A DNA stretch of 30,619 bases from a virus: IMG/VR virus record IMGVR_UViG_3300034418_008209, positions 1 to 30,619 of that record; one strand, 5' to 3'. Under the pieces are notes generated by a model. It saw nothing but the letters and a program-made list of their open reading frames with translations. It was not told where the DNA came from and searched no databases. Both the position numbers and the translations under genes were made by a program. Below, one piece after another: positions 17,865-23,636 of the stretch (position 1 is the first letter of the stretch; each line of letters begins with the position of its first letter).

Positions 17865-18761
17865 ATGCGCGTCGTCCACATCTCTGAGAAGTTCGCCACG
17901 GGGGATGCGTTCACGCTCATCCCCACGGGCGACTGGCACCTCGGCGCCGCTGACTGCGACGAGGCGCAGATCCGTTCGGACCTCAAGGAGCATGAGGACA
18001 ACCCGAACGCCCGACTGATCCTGATGGGAGACATCGGGGAGTTGATCGGGCCGGGAGATAAGCGGTGGCACCCGCAGGGGTACATGCCGCAGCGGTACGT
18101 CGACGCGATGCTGGACCCGGCCGGGGGAATCCCCACCGAGACGGTCAAGCACGCCGCAGAGATCCTCGAGCCGTGGGTAGGCCGCATCTGGGGCGTCGCA
18201 TCCGGCAACCATGAGATGACGATCTCCAAGCACTGCCAGCGTGACCTGATGACCGAACTTGCGAGCGAGTTGGGCGGCGGGATCTTCAACCGCCTGCTCG
18301 GGTACTCAGGGTTCATCCATGTGACATGGACGCACCGCGAGCAGAACAAGGGCGTGGGGTCGATGAAGATCCACGTTCACCACGGCTGGCAGACCGCCGG
18401 CCGCGCGGGCTCGGGGAACCTCATCAACGGGATGGAGCGCGAGCTTGGCTACACCGACGCGGATGTACTTCTGCGCGGCCATAGCCATGCGCCCCGCATC
18501 GCCCAGGTGATCCCGTCACTTCGGATCAATCGGACCGGGGTTGCCGAGTGGCCTCGGCTGGTTGCGTCGACCGGCACCTACAAGGTCGGTCACATCGAGC
18601 CCAAGGCCGGTGACCACGCCCCGACGACCTACGAGACGTTCAAGAACTACCGACACAAGATGCCCGGCGCGCACCTCGGCCCGCCTGTCATCACGATCAA
18701 GCCCCGCCGAGTGGGGCAGATGAAGGAGCGCAGTCCGTGGACGCTGGAAGTGACGCTGTAA
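17865..18761 (+). CDS. Calcineurin-like metallophosphoesterase
   Basis: The 298-residue protein carries all motifs of the two-metal phosphoesterase fold in order: GDWHLG (Asp23, His25), MGDIGE (Asp56), SGNHE (Asn115, His116), HVHHGW (His172/His173) and RGHSH (His206, His208). It should hydrolyse phosphomono- or diester bonds; the substrate is unknown. It starts 2 bp after the holin gene and overlaps the next gene by one base, so it is co-transcribed with the lysis genes. Phage-encoded members may act on nucleic acid ends, cyclic nucleotides or nucleotide signals, which cannot be decided here. Confidence 0.85.
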   Translation: MRVVHISEKFATGDAFTLIPTGDWHLGAADCDEAQIRSDLKEHEDNPNARLILMGDIGELIGPGDKRWHPQGYMPQRYVDAMLDPAGGIPTETVKHAAEILEPWVGRIWGVASGNHEMTISKHCQRDLMTELASELGGGIFNRLLGYSGFIHVTWTHREQNKGVGSMKIHVHHGWQTAGRAGSGNLINGMERELGYTDADVLLRGHSHAPRIAQVIPSLRINRTGVAEWPRLVASTGTYKVGHIEPKAGDHAPTTYETFKNYRHKMPGAHLGPPVITIKPRRVGQMKERSPWTLEVTL

Positions 18762-19036
18762 TGAGTGGGGCCGACCCGTGGCCGTTCATCCGTGAGGAGA
18801 TCCCGCGGGCATGGGTGGAGGTGAAGGCGGTGTTCATGGAGCCGCAGCCGGGTTTCATGGCGCTGGCCGAGGCGCGCTTCCGGCAAGGCGAGGCTGAGTA
18901 CAAGGGCACTTCCGGCGAGTGGCTGAGAAAGCCGCCGGAGTGGTTCGACACGGAGCGCTACCAAGAACTGGTCGACCTCGTCCTCTACACGGCCATGCGC
19001 CGGGTTCTACACCCCGACGAGGGGACGTTCCGGTAG
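18761..19036 (+). CDS. Small acidic protein, unknown
   Basis: A 91-residue protein starts on the last base of the metallophosphoesterase stop (TAATG). The middle (about 35-85) is helical and rich in Glu and Arg, with EARFRQGEAEY and a later RYQELVDLVLYTAM helix. The spacing of acidic residues faintly recalls MazG-like or dNTP pyrophosphohydrolase helices, but too few conserved positions are visible to claim that. It is the last gene of the late operon. Confidence 0.55.
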   Translation: MSGADPWPFIREEIPRAWVEVKAVFMEPQPGFMALAEARFRQGEAEYKGTSGEWLRKPPEWFDTERYQELVDLVLYTAMRRVLHPDEGTFR

Positions 19037-19045
19037 CGCAAACGG

Positions 19046-19074
19046 TTACGCATGCCGCTGCGTTCGTGTATAAA
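19046..19074 (+). promoter_or_regulatory. Possible sigma-70-type promoter facing the repressor gene
   Basis: TATAAA (19069-19074) is a good -10 element. TTACGC at 19046-19051, 17 bp upstream, is a poor -35. Transcription would start near 19081, just before the small gene at 19110, and continue antisense into the repressor gene. It is a prediction by consensus only. Confidence 0.35.
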
Positions 19075-19109
19075 AGATGCTCGGGTCCGCAAACCGACGA
19101 GGAAGACCG

Positions 19110-19307
19110 ATGACCCCATCCCCTGAAACACAGGCCGAAGAAGTCCGGCGCGTGATCACGGAGATGCGGCGAAGCGCCGCCAGGCTCGGCCCGTGCCCTA
19201 CTTCCGCTTGGCTGGACGCTGCGGCTGAGGCCGCTTCGCAGACGCTCTGTCGATGGGAGTCTCGAGAACTTTCTTCAGCGTCTTCGCTGAACGAGCCGCC
19301 GGCGTAG
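19110..19307 (+). CDS. Small protein convergent with the repressor gene
   Basis: A 65-residue frame has a good ribosome binding site (GAGGAAG, 4 bases before ATG) and a promoter-like TATAAA upstream. The first half is helical and charged (EEVRRVITEMRRSAARL), followed by an Ala-rich helix with a Trp. No family was recognised. Its last 110 bp overlap the 3' end of the reverse-strand repressor gene. That overlap is unusual, so either the 3' part or the whole gene should be treated with caution. Confidence 0.45.
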   Translation: MTPSPETQAEEVRRVITEMRRSAARLGPCPTSAWLDAAAEAASQTLCRWESRELSSASSLNEPPA

Positions 19308-19530
19308 GGTCATCTGTGAGCCCGACGAGGTAGTCGATGCTCACGCCCAGAACCATCGCCAAGCGCGACAGCGTCTCCACGCTGGGGAAGCTCTGGCCCT
19401 GCTGGATTCGGCACACGCTGGCAGAGGTCAGGTTCGCAATCTGCGCCAGAGCTTTCTGCTGCGTGGTTCCTGTCAGTTCGTAGAACCGCTCCAGGAACTT
19501 GACGCGGTCGACAATCGTCTCATCGCTCAA
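19198..19530 (-). CDS. XRE-family (Cro/CI-like) repressor
   Basis: The 110-residue protein has an HTH_3 domain at about residues 20-70: TTQQKALAQIANLTSASVCRIQQG, split as helix-turn-helix, followed by PSVETLSRLAMVLGVSIDYLVGL, the classic end of this fold. The tail (80-110) is basic and carries no S24 peptidase domain, so it should not be inactivated by RecA-stimulated self-cleavage. The only start available is TTG at 19530 with no clear ribosome binding site, implying low expression. It is the likely lysogeny repressor: it is the only leftward gene here, divergent from the early operon beginning at 19763. Confidence 0.75.
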   Translation of the reverse strand: MSDETIVDRVKFLERFYELTGTTQQKALAQIANLTSASVCRIQQGQSFPSVETLSRLAMVLGVSIDYLVGLTDDPTPAARSAKTLKKVLETPIDRASAKRPQPQRPAKRK

Positions 19531-19585
19531 GAGAGTCTTTCGTTTGGTTGCGGTTGAGACATTAGGTATGCGCTACCGCACGCAC

Positions 19586-19627
19586 AAGGCGCACGAAACG
19601 CAGCATCCCCAAAAAGGCGTGCGCCTT
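19586..19627. repeat. 10-bp inverted repeat in repressor leader region
   Basis: AAGGCGCACG (19586-19595) and CGTGCGCCTT (19618-19627) are perfect inverted copies with a 22-nt spacer. It lies in the untranslated leader if the repressor is transcribed from around 19630. It could be an operator pair or a hairpin in the leader RNA. Confidence 0.55.
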
Positions 19628-19635
19628 ACTAACCA

Positions 19636-19664
19636 AAAGTACAGGTTTACGCTCGTAGCGACAA
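19636..19664 (-). promoter_or_regulatory. Candidate repressor promoter
   Basis: Read on the minus strand, TTGTCG (19664-19659) and TACTTT (19641-19636) are separated by exactly 17 bp. This would give a leader of about 100 nt before the TTG start. A CGTAAAC motif (19651-19645 on the minus strand) lies between the two boxes, well placed for autoregulation. Confidence 0.35.
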
Positions 19665-19695
19665 TTTCTTTTTGTGCCGCTAGGAAGGGGAGGAG

Positions 19696-19728
19696 ATGAC
19701 GTCCGAGCCCGGTATTACGTTTCCGTAA
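19696..19728 (+). CDS. Ten-residue upstream reading frame (possible leader peptide)
   Basis: ATG at 19696 follows a very strong ribosome binding site (AAGGGGAGGAG) and encodes MTSEPGITFP before TAA at 19726. It lies 35 bp before the first early gene. Its stop codon is inside the inverted repeat at 19715-19734. It may be a leader peptide or a decayed gene start. Confidence 0.3.
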   Translation: MTSEPGITFP

Positions 19729-19737
19729 ACGTAAACG
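19715..19737. promoter_or_regulatory. Candidate operator: inverted repeat with tandem CGTAAAC
   Basis: An 8-bp perfect dyad, TTACGTTT (19715-19722) and AAACGTAA (19727-19734), has a CCGT spacer. CGTAAAC occurs twice in tandem (19724-19730 and 19730-19736) and once on the other strand at 19645-19651. The repeat spans the divergent region between the repressor and the early operon, where repressor operators are expected. Confidence 0.45.
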
Positions 19738-19762
19738 CACACCGAGGAACGGAAGACGACAG

Positions 19763-20002
19763 ATGGAGCAACTGGAGGTATCGGGCGAGGAGATGACCCA
19801 CCTCGTCGGAGCGATGGGCGACTTTGCCTACGGGATGCTCAAGACGTTCGTGAAGTTCCAAGACGACATGAGCGACGAGGCGCACGCCGCGTTTGACCGC
19901 CAGGTCAAGGTCTTCAACGCACGGGTCGGGGAGTTCTTCCCGCTCGAGGACGTCGTGGCCGACATCCTCGCCGCTCGCGAGGAGGAAGAGAATGAAGCGT
20001 AA
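19763..20002 (+). CDS. First early gene, small acidic helical protein
   Basis: A 79-residue protein has GGAAG seven bases upstream. It is acidic and almost wholly helical (HLVGAMGDFAYGMLKTFVKF, then AFDRQVKVFNARVGEFF), with a Glu-rich C-terminus. No HTH or known motif was seen. As the first rightward gene facing the repressor it could be an early regulator, but that is positional inference only. Confidence 0.6.
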   Translation: MEQLEVSGEEMTHLVGAMGDFAYGMLKTFVKFQDDMSDEAHAAFDRQVKVFNARVGEFFPLEDVVADILAAREEEENEA

Positions 20003-20108
20003 TCGCGTGGACGCCGCAGCCGCGGTGTTCTTCTCCGCGATGTTCGTGGCCGCGTGCGTCGTGGCCCTGTGGTTCCTGATCGACACGGCAGTCGGGGCGG
20101 TGGACTGA
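19992..20108 (+). CDS. Small single-pass membrane protein
   Basis: A 38-residue product starts inside the end of the previous gene behind GGAGGAAGAG. It has a basic N-terminus (MKRNR) and one hydrophobic helix (about 8-29, AAAVFFSAMFVAACVVALWF). It overlaps the next gene by one base (TGATG). Likely inner membrane; the role could be superinfection exclusion or early takeover, but there is no direct evidence. Confidence 0.55.
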   Translation: MKRNRVDAAAAVFFSAMFVAACVVALWFLIDTAVGAVD

Positions 20109-20977
20109 TGCCACCGCGCACCGCAGTAGCCAAGAGGGGTGGCAAGCGCCGCTACGTCCGCGAGGTCAATGGAGTACTGACCGAACACATCAACGTGACC
20201 GGGTCGACGCGGTACTGGAGCGTGTGGACATGGGCCATCCCCTACGGCGGCAAGAGCGTGGCGACCAAGTACATCACTGGTCAGGAGTCGGGAATCCTCC
20301 CGGCGCTGTACGAGGCCGACCCGCAGTCCGCGTTCGAGTGGTTGAAGAAGGCCCCCTACGAGGACCGCGACGCCGCCGGCGCAAAGGGCACCAAGGTTCA
20401 CAAGCTCTTCGAGGAGTGGCTTAAGGGCGACAAGGACGCTGAGTCCATCGTCGCTGATGTCACCGACGAGGGTATCGCTGACATGTACTGGGGGCTGCAC
20501 GAATTGTGCCGCCGGTACGAGATCGTCTGGGAGCGCAGCGAGCAGACGGTCTTCAACTCAGACGTCGGATACGCCGGGACCATGGACGGGATCGTCCTAA
20601 TCAAGTTCCCGGGCGAGGACGAGCCGCGCCGCTGCGTGGCCGACATCAAGACAAGCCGGTCGGTCAACAAGACCGAGTACCAGCTTCAGCTCGCCGCGCT
20701 TCGCCATGGCGATGTCATCTGCCATGACGACGGCTCCGAGGAGCCGATGCCGGAGACGGACGAGTTGGGCGTGATCCTCTGGGTCCGCCCCGATCAGGAG
20801 CCGCAGGTCATCCCCGTCGTGGCAGATGACCAGGCGTTCCAGCACTTCAAGGTCTGCGTGGCGATGGCATACGCAGAACAGGCGGCCGACGAGAGGGTGT
20901 CGTTCTACCCCCCGCTGGCCGACCCGAACGACGACACCAAGCTCCTGACGGAGCGGGAGGGAAGCACCAATGAGTGA
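20108..20977 (+). CDS. PD-(D/E)XK nuclease, RecB/Cas4-like
   Basis: The 289-residue protein shows the family motifs in order: GTKVHKLFEEW (His98), a Glu in WERSEQTV (143), AGTMDGI (Asp160), ADIKTS (Asp179, Lys181) and YQLQLAAL (191-198). The pattern is that of a RecB-type exonuclease domain acting on DNA ends. I chose ATG at 20108 (TGATG overlap) rather than the in-frame start at 20054. It is followed by an SSB gene, so the pair probably forms a phage recombination or DNA processing unit. The N-terminal 85 residues show no separate domain. Confidence 0.8.
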   Translation: MPPRTAVAKRGGKRRYVREVNGVLTEHINVTGSTRYWSVWTWAIPYGGKSVATKYITGQESGILPALYEADPQSAFEWLKKAPYEDRDAAGAKGTKVHKLFEEWLKGDKDAESIVADVTDEGIADMYWGLHELCRRYEIVWERSEQTVFNSDVGYAGTMDGIVLIKFPGEDEPRRCVADIKTSRSVNKTEYQLQLAALRHGDVICHDDGSEEPMPETDELGVILWVRPDQEPQVIPVVADDQAFQHFKVCVAMAYAEQAADERVSFYPPLADPNDDTKLLTEREGSTNE

Positions 20978-21467
20978 TCTGATCATTAGCGACGACATCC
21001 TCGCTGGCCTGCGCGCCGAGGCGAGCAGCAAGGGCGGCGGGGGTAACTGGGTCCGTCTGTCCGAGAAGGGTGAGTGGCTGTCCGGCCTAGTCATCGACCG
21101 CGGCGTGGAGGAGGCCCCGTTCGGAGAGGTGGAGACGCTGATCCTCAAGGGCGTCCGCACGCACGCAGAGGACTACGACCCCGACCGGGAGATCGAGTTC
21201 CGCCTGTCAGGAAAAATCCTTAGGGAGGAGCTGGGAGAGGGCGCTGACGACGGCGGGGCCAAGCCCGGCATCCTCGTCTTCGTGGAATGCAAGGGCGAGC
21301 GCGTGTCGAAGGCCGGCCGCGGGTATCTGGACTTCAACTGCGTAAAGATGGAGTCGAAGGCCGCCGACAAGAAGGGCAAGGAAGCGGCCAAGGCCACTCC
21401 GAAGCGCGACCCCAAGAAGGTGCTGGCCGACGAGTTCGGCGGCAAGGAGGAGGAGATCCCCTTCTAG
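20970..21467 (+). CDS. ssb: Single-stranded DNA-binding protein
   Basis: A 165-residue protein with a beta-rich N-terminal body (about 25-115: NWVRLSEKGEWLSGLVID, EIEFRLSGKI, GILVFVECKGERV) compatible with an OB fold, a Lys/Ala-rich flexible linker (about 120-150) and the terminal acidic tail EEEIPF. That tail closely mimics the DDDIPF tip by which bacterial SSB recruits repair and replication proteins. It starts behind GGGAGG and overlaps the nuclease gene by 8 bp. The body is not an obvious canonical SSB sequence, so it may be a distant phage SSB. Confidence 0.7.
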   Translation: MSDLIISDDILAGLRAEASSKGGGGNWVRLSEKGEWLSGLVIDRGVEEAPFGEVETLILKGVRTHAEDYDPDREIEFRLSGKILREELGEGADDGGAKPGILVFVECKGERVSKAGRGYLDFNCVKMESKAADKKGKEAAKATPKRDPKKVLADEFGGKEEEIPF

Positions 21468-21469
21468 CC

Positions 21470-21676
21470 ATGCCTGTCGCCGGGATCGGTTGGGACGAGA
21501 CACGCACTGCGACGGGCCAGAGGAAAGCCCGCCGCAGGCGTCGCGGACGCCCCGATCCCGGCGGCAGTTGCCGCTACTGCATGAACCAGCGGCGGGTTCT
21601 GGAGAGATGGGTTCTCGTAGATGGCGAGCGCGGCCCGTATGTCTGGGTCGTCTGCCGATGGTGTGACGAGGAGTGA
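21470..21676 (+). CDS. Small zinc-binding protein
   Basis: A 68-residue basic protein has two CxxC pairs (CRYC at 37-40 and CRWC at 62-65) separated by a short strand-rich segment, and an Arg-rich patch RKARRRRRGR before them. This is a small zinc ribbon likely to bind nucleic acid. It starts 3 bp after the SSB gene without a good ribosome binding site, suggesting coupling. Confidence 0.55.
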   Translation: MPVAGIGWDETRTATGQRKARRRRRGRPDPGGSCRYCMNQRRVLERWVLVDGERGPYVWVVCRWCDEE

Positions 21677-21680
21677 ACTG

Positions 21681-21932
21681 GTGGAGAAGATGGTTGGGGT
21701 GGCAGAAGCGGCTGAGGTACTCGGCATCCACCCGGCGACGGTGCAGCGGGCGATCAAGCGGGGAGAACTTCCTGCCACCCGCGTAGGCCGCAAGTGGCGC
21801 GTGAGGCTGTCTGACCTAGAGCCCAAGTCTCACGGCGCTGCGCCAGCCGCTACCCAGAAGACGAAGAAGGGCCGCTTTGCGCGGCTCGTTGACGAGATCG
21901 CTGGAACTGGTGCGCGTACACCTTCAAGGTGA
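21681..21932 (+). CDS. xis: Excisionase / MerR-like HTH recombination directionality factor
   Basis: An 83-residue protein carries an HTH_17 (excisionase-type) domain at residues 5-48: VGVAEAAEVLGIHPATVQRAI, then RGELPATRVGRKWRVRLSDLE. The GTG at 21681 is chosen because GAGGAG sits seven bases upstream. Such proteins bend attachment-site DNA and steer the integrase to excision. Position next to the integrase gene supports this. Its last 83 bp overlap the integrase 3' end in the opposite strand. Confidence 0.75.
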   Translation: MEKMVGVAEAAEVLGIHPATVQRAIKRGELPATRVGRKWRVRLSDLEPKSHGAAPAATQKTKKGRFARLVDEIAGTGARTPSR

Positions 21933-22908
21933 CGTCAGGCCCGTGGCCGGCCCATCCGCTGACCGTCATCAGGTCATGGCCCTGCCCGATCCATCGGGAG
22001 ATGGCCGTGTGCCTGAGGCTGTAGAAGGATGCGCCAGGAGCGCCCGCAGCCTCGCGCAGCGGACGCCACACGCGCCTGCTCCACATCGCGAAGTTGAGGT
22101 AACCGCCCCGGGCGCCCGGGGCGACAAGGTCGCTCGCGCTAGGTCTGGTCTTACCTCGCGCTTGAGCGAGGGCGTGGTTGAGCGCGGGTTCGGTATTGAG
22201 GCAAGTTCGGGGTTTCCCGTTCTTGACCGGCCCGCGCTCCCCGCCTTGAACCGACGAGTGAACATGGATAACCCCGTCTTGGATGTCGCCCCATTCAAGG
22301 GCAACGATCTCCGCGGGACGAAGTCCGGCCAGTCCGGCAAGGGCAACGATGGCGGCGTCGCGCGGAGTCGGTGCGGAATCGATGAGCCGGAAGAGGACGT
22401 CCTCGGGCAGCGCGTCCCTCGCCGGCCGATCCTGCCGAACCTGCCCCAAGCGGCGGCATGGGTTGACCGGGATCAGGCCCTCGTCCTCGGCGCGCCCGAG
22501 GGCGGCGGACAGGACACGCATCACGTTGTTGGTGTTGGTCGGCGGGCTCCCCGCGCGGATGATCTCCGCGCGGTACTCCCTAACGCGGGTGCGGCCCAGC
22601 TCGCGAAGCGGGACATGGCCGATGTATGGGTCGACCCACTTGTCAAGCAGGTGGACCCGCGTCCTCAGCGTGGTCTTGGCCCACTCAACACCGCTTGTGC
22701 GGATCCAATGCTCGATGAAGTCCGAGAGCAGCATCCGCGAAGGCTCGCTGGGGGCGAAGGCTCCCAGTTCATGGCGGCGGCGCATCGCCGCCTGGTGGGC
22801 GAGCGCATCGTCTTCCGAACGGAATGTTCGGGAGCGGTTGCGGTCGCCCTCACGCCACCTGACTTCCCATCTGGGGCCGCGCGCCCCGTCGTGACGATGG
22901 ATGGACAT
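21850..22908 (-). CDS. int: Tyrosine-family phage integrase
   Basis: The 352-residue protein has an N-terminal arm-binding-like part (1-55), a SAM-like core-binding domain (60-155) and a catalytic domain. Visible catalytic positions are Arg197 (GLRPAEIVALEW), a Lys near 229-232, Arg299 in FYSLRHTA, His322 in GWAGHG and the nucleophile Tyr331 (KVYAH). The usual first His of HxxR is Tyr296, a substitution found in other actinobacterial integrases. It would integrate the phage at the tRNA-Gly-derived attP located 115 bp upstream. No ribosome binding site precedes the ATG; a -10-like TACCGT sits exactly seven bases before it, suggesting a leaderless transcript. Confidence 0.92.
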   Translation of the reverse strand: MSIHRHDGARGPRWEVRWREGDRNRSRTFRSEDDALAHQAAMRRRHELGAFAPSEPSRMLLSDFIEHWIRTSGVEWAKTTLRTRVHLLDKWVDPYIGHVPLRELGRTRVREYRAEIIRAGSPPTNTNNVMRVLSAALGRAEDEGLIPVNPCRRLGQVRQDRPARDALPEDVLFRLIDSAPTPRDAAIVALAGLAGLRPAEIVALEWGDIQDGVIHVHSSVQGGERGPVKNGKPRTCLNTEPALNHALAQARGKTRPSASDLVAPGARGGYLNFAMWSRRVWRPLREAAGAPGASFYSLRHTAISRWIGQGHDLMTVSGWAGHGPDVTLKVYAHQFQRSRQRAAQSGPSSSSG

Positions 22909-22924
22909 GGAGGCAACGGTACTC

Positions 22925-22958
22925 GTCCGAACGTAGATGCGTTCGTTTCTGTTCGGAC
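22925..22958. repeat. Inverted repeats between integrase and attP
   Basis: GTCCGAAC (22925-22932) and GTTCGGAC (22951-22958) form a perfect 8-bp dyad. A second dyad, CGAACG (22928-22933) and CGTTCG (22940-22945), is nested inside. Such clusters near attP are candidates for integrase arm sites, excisionase sites or an int operator. Confidence 0.55.
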
Positions 22959-22994
22959 CTGTGTTTCTGTCACCGCATGAGGAGGGAGACGAAT

Positions 22995-23636
22995 ATGCGT
23001 ATTAGCAGGTTCTTTACGTCAAGCGGGCGACCGGGCTCGAACCGGCGACCCTCAGCTTGGGAAGGTGCGCCGAAGAAGCGCGCACCAGTGTCCTCGGGTC
23101 GGATGCTTGTTGCTGCGAGCAGGGATTCTCGCCGCCGACCGCAGCACACCCTGTTCCGCCTGTTCCGCTCTGTCGGTGTAGCGACGTTCGGAGTTTGTTC
23201 GGCGTTCGCCCTCCTTGGCTCAGGGTCATACGCTTACGCAGCCCCATGCGGTAAGCACACCGCAAGCACCAAGGTCACCAAGAAGGAGTGCCTCAAGGCA
23301 TACAAGGCGCAGCGCAAGCGCAACGCTGTTCGCTGGCCTAAGTACCCGGTGACCACGCGCGACCTCCGCGCCCGGGATGTAGCCATCCAGAGGTGGGTGA
23401 GGCTTGGGCGATGCGAGGCCGGACCCGGTTCGGGGTACGGCGGGGTGCGCTGGAACACCCCAAGTTCATTCCGCTGGCAGGGCGGCCTCGGTATGTACGA
23501 CCGCAGCCACGCATCGACCGGCCACCCCTACGGCTACGACGCCGGTCGGTGGAACTGGCAGACGCAGGTGTTGGTCGGGCACCGCTTGATGGAGAAGTAC
23601 GGGATCCGTGCCTGGTCCGCGTGGAGGTGCTGGTGA
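22995..23636 (+). CDS. Secreted Rpf-like transglycosylase
   Basis: The 213-residue frame starts behind AGGAGGGAG, a very strong ribosome binding site. Residues 45-83 form a signal peptide: RRR-containing n-region, hydrophobic SVGVATFGVCSAFALLG and a SYAYAA cleavage site. The mature part ends in an Rpf-type domain (134-213): WVRLGRCEAGPG with candidate catalytic Glu141, FRWQGGLGMYDR, and a final Trp-Cys-Trp, so that Cys140 and Cys212 could form the family disulfide. Such enzymes cut peptidoglycan glycan strands and can resuscitate dormant actinobacteria. Codons 10-23 are the antisense of a tRNA-Gly (attP). The alternative start at 23103 gives 177 residues with a normal signal peptide but no clear ribosome binding site. 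It overlaps the methyltransferase gene by four bases. Confidence 0.75.
   Translation: MRISRFFTSSGRPGSNRRPSAWEGAPKKRAPVSSGRMLVAASRDSRRRPQHTLFRLFRSVGVATFGVCSAFALLGSGSYAYAAPCGKHTASTKVTKKECLKAYKAQRKRNAVRWPKYPVTTRDLRARDVAIQRWVRLGRCEAGPGSGYGGVRWNTPSSFRWQGGLGMYDRSHASTGHPYGYDAGRWNWQTQVLVGHRLMEKYGIRAWSAWRCW
23022..23063 (-). other. attP core: 3' half of a tRNA-Gly(CCC)
   Basis: Read on the minus strand, this reproduces a tRNA from anticodon loop to discriminator base: loop TTCCCAA (23063-23057, anticodon CCC), 3' anticodon strand GCTGA, a 5-nt variable region, a T-arm with GCCGG/CCGGT stem and TTCGAGC loop (23046-23030), acceptor strand CGCCCGC (23029-23023) and T. Past the anticodon loop the complementary 5' strand is not conserved, so this is not a whole tRNA gene. 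It lies 115 bp upstream of int in the same orientation, as expected for an attP that rebuilds the host tRNA on integration. Confidence 0.85.

Noticed and set aside
21877-22980. 367-residue forward frame opposite the integrase
   Set aside because: The reverse frame has complete tyrosine-recombinase residues; the forward translation has no recognisable structure.
23022-23090. Complete tRNA-Gly gene
   Set aside because: Only the half from anticodon loop to 3' end is tRNA-like; the 5' anticodon strand does not pair and no D-arm or 5' acceptor strand is seen.
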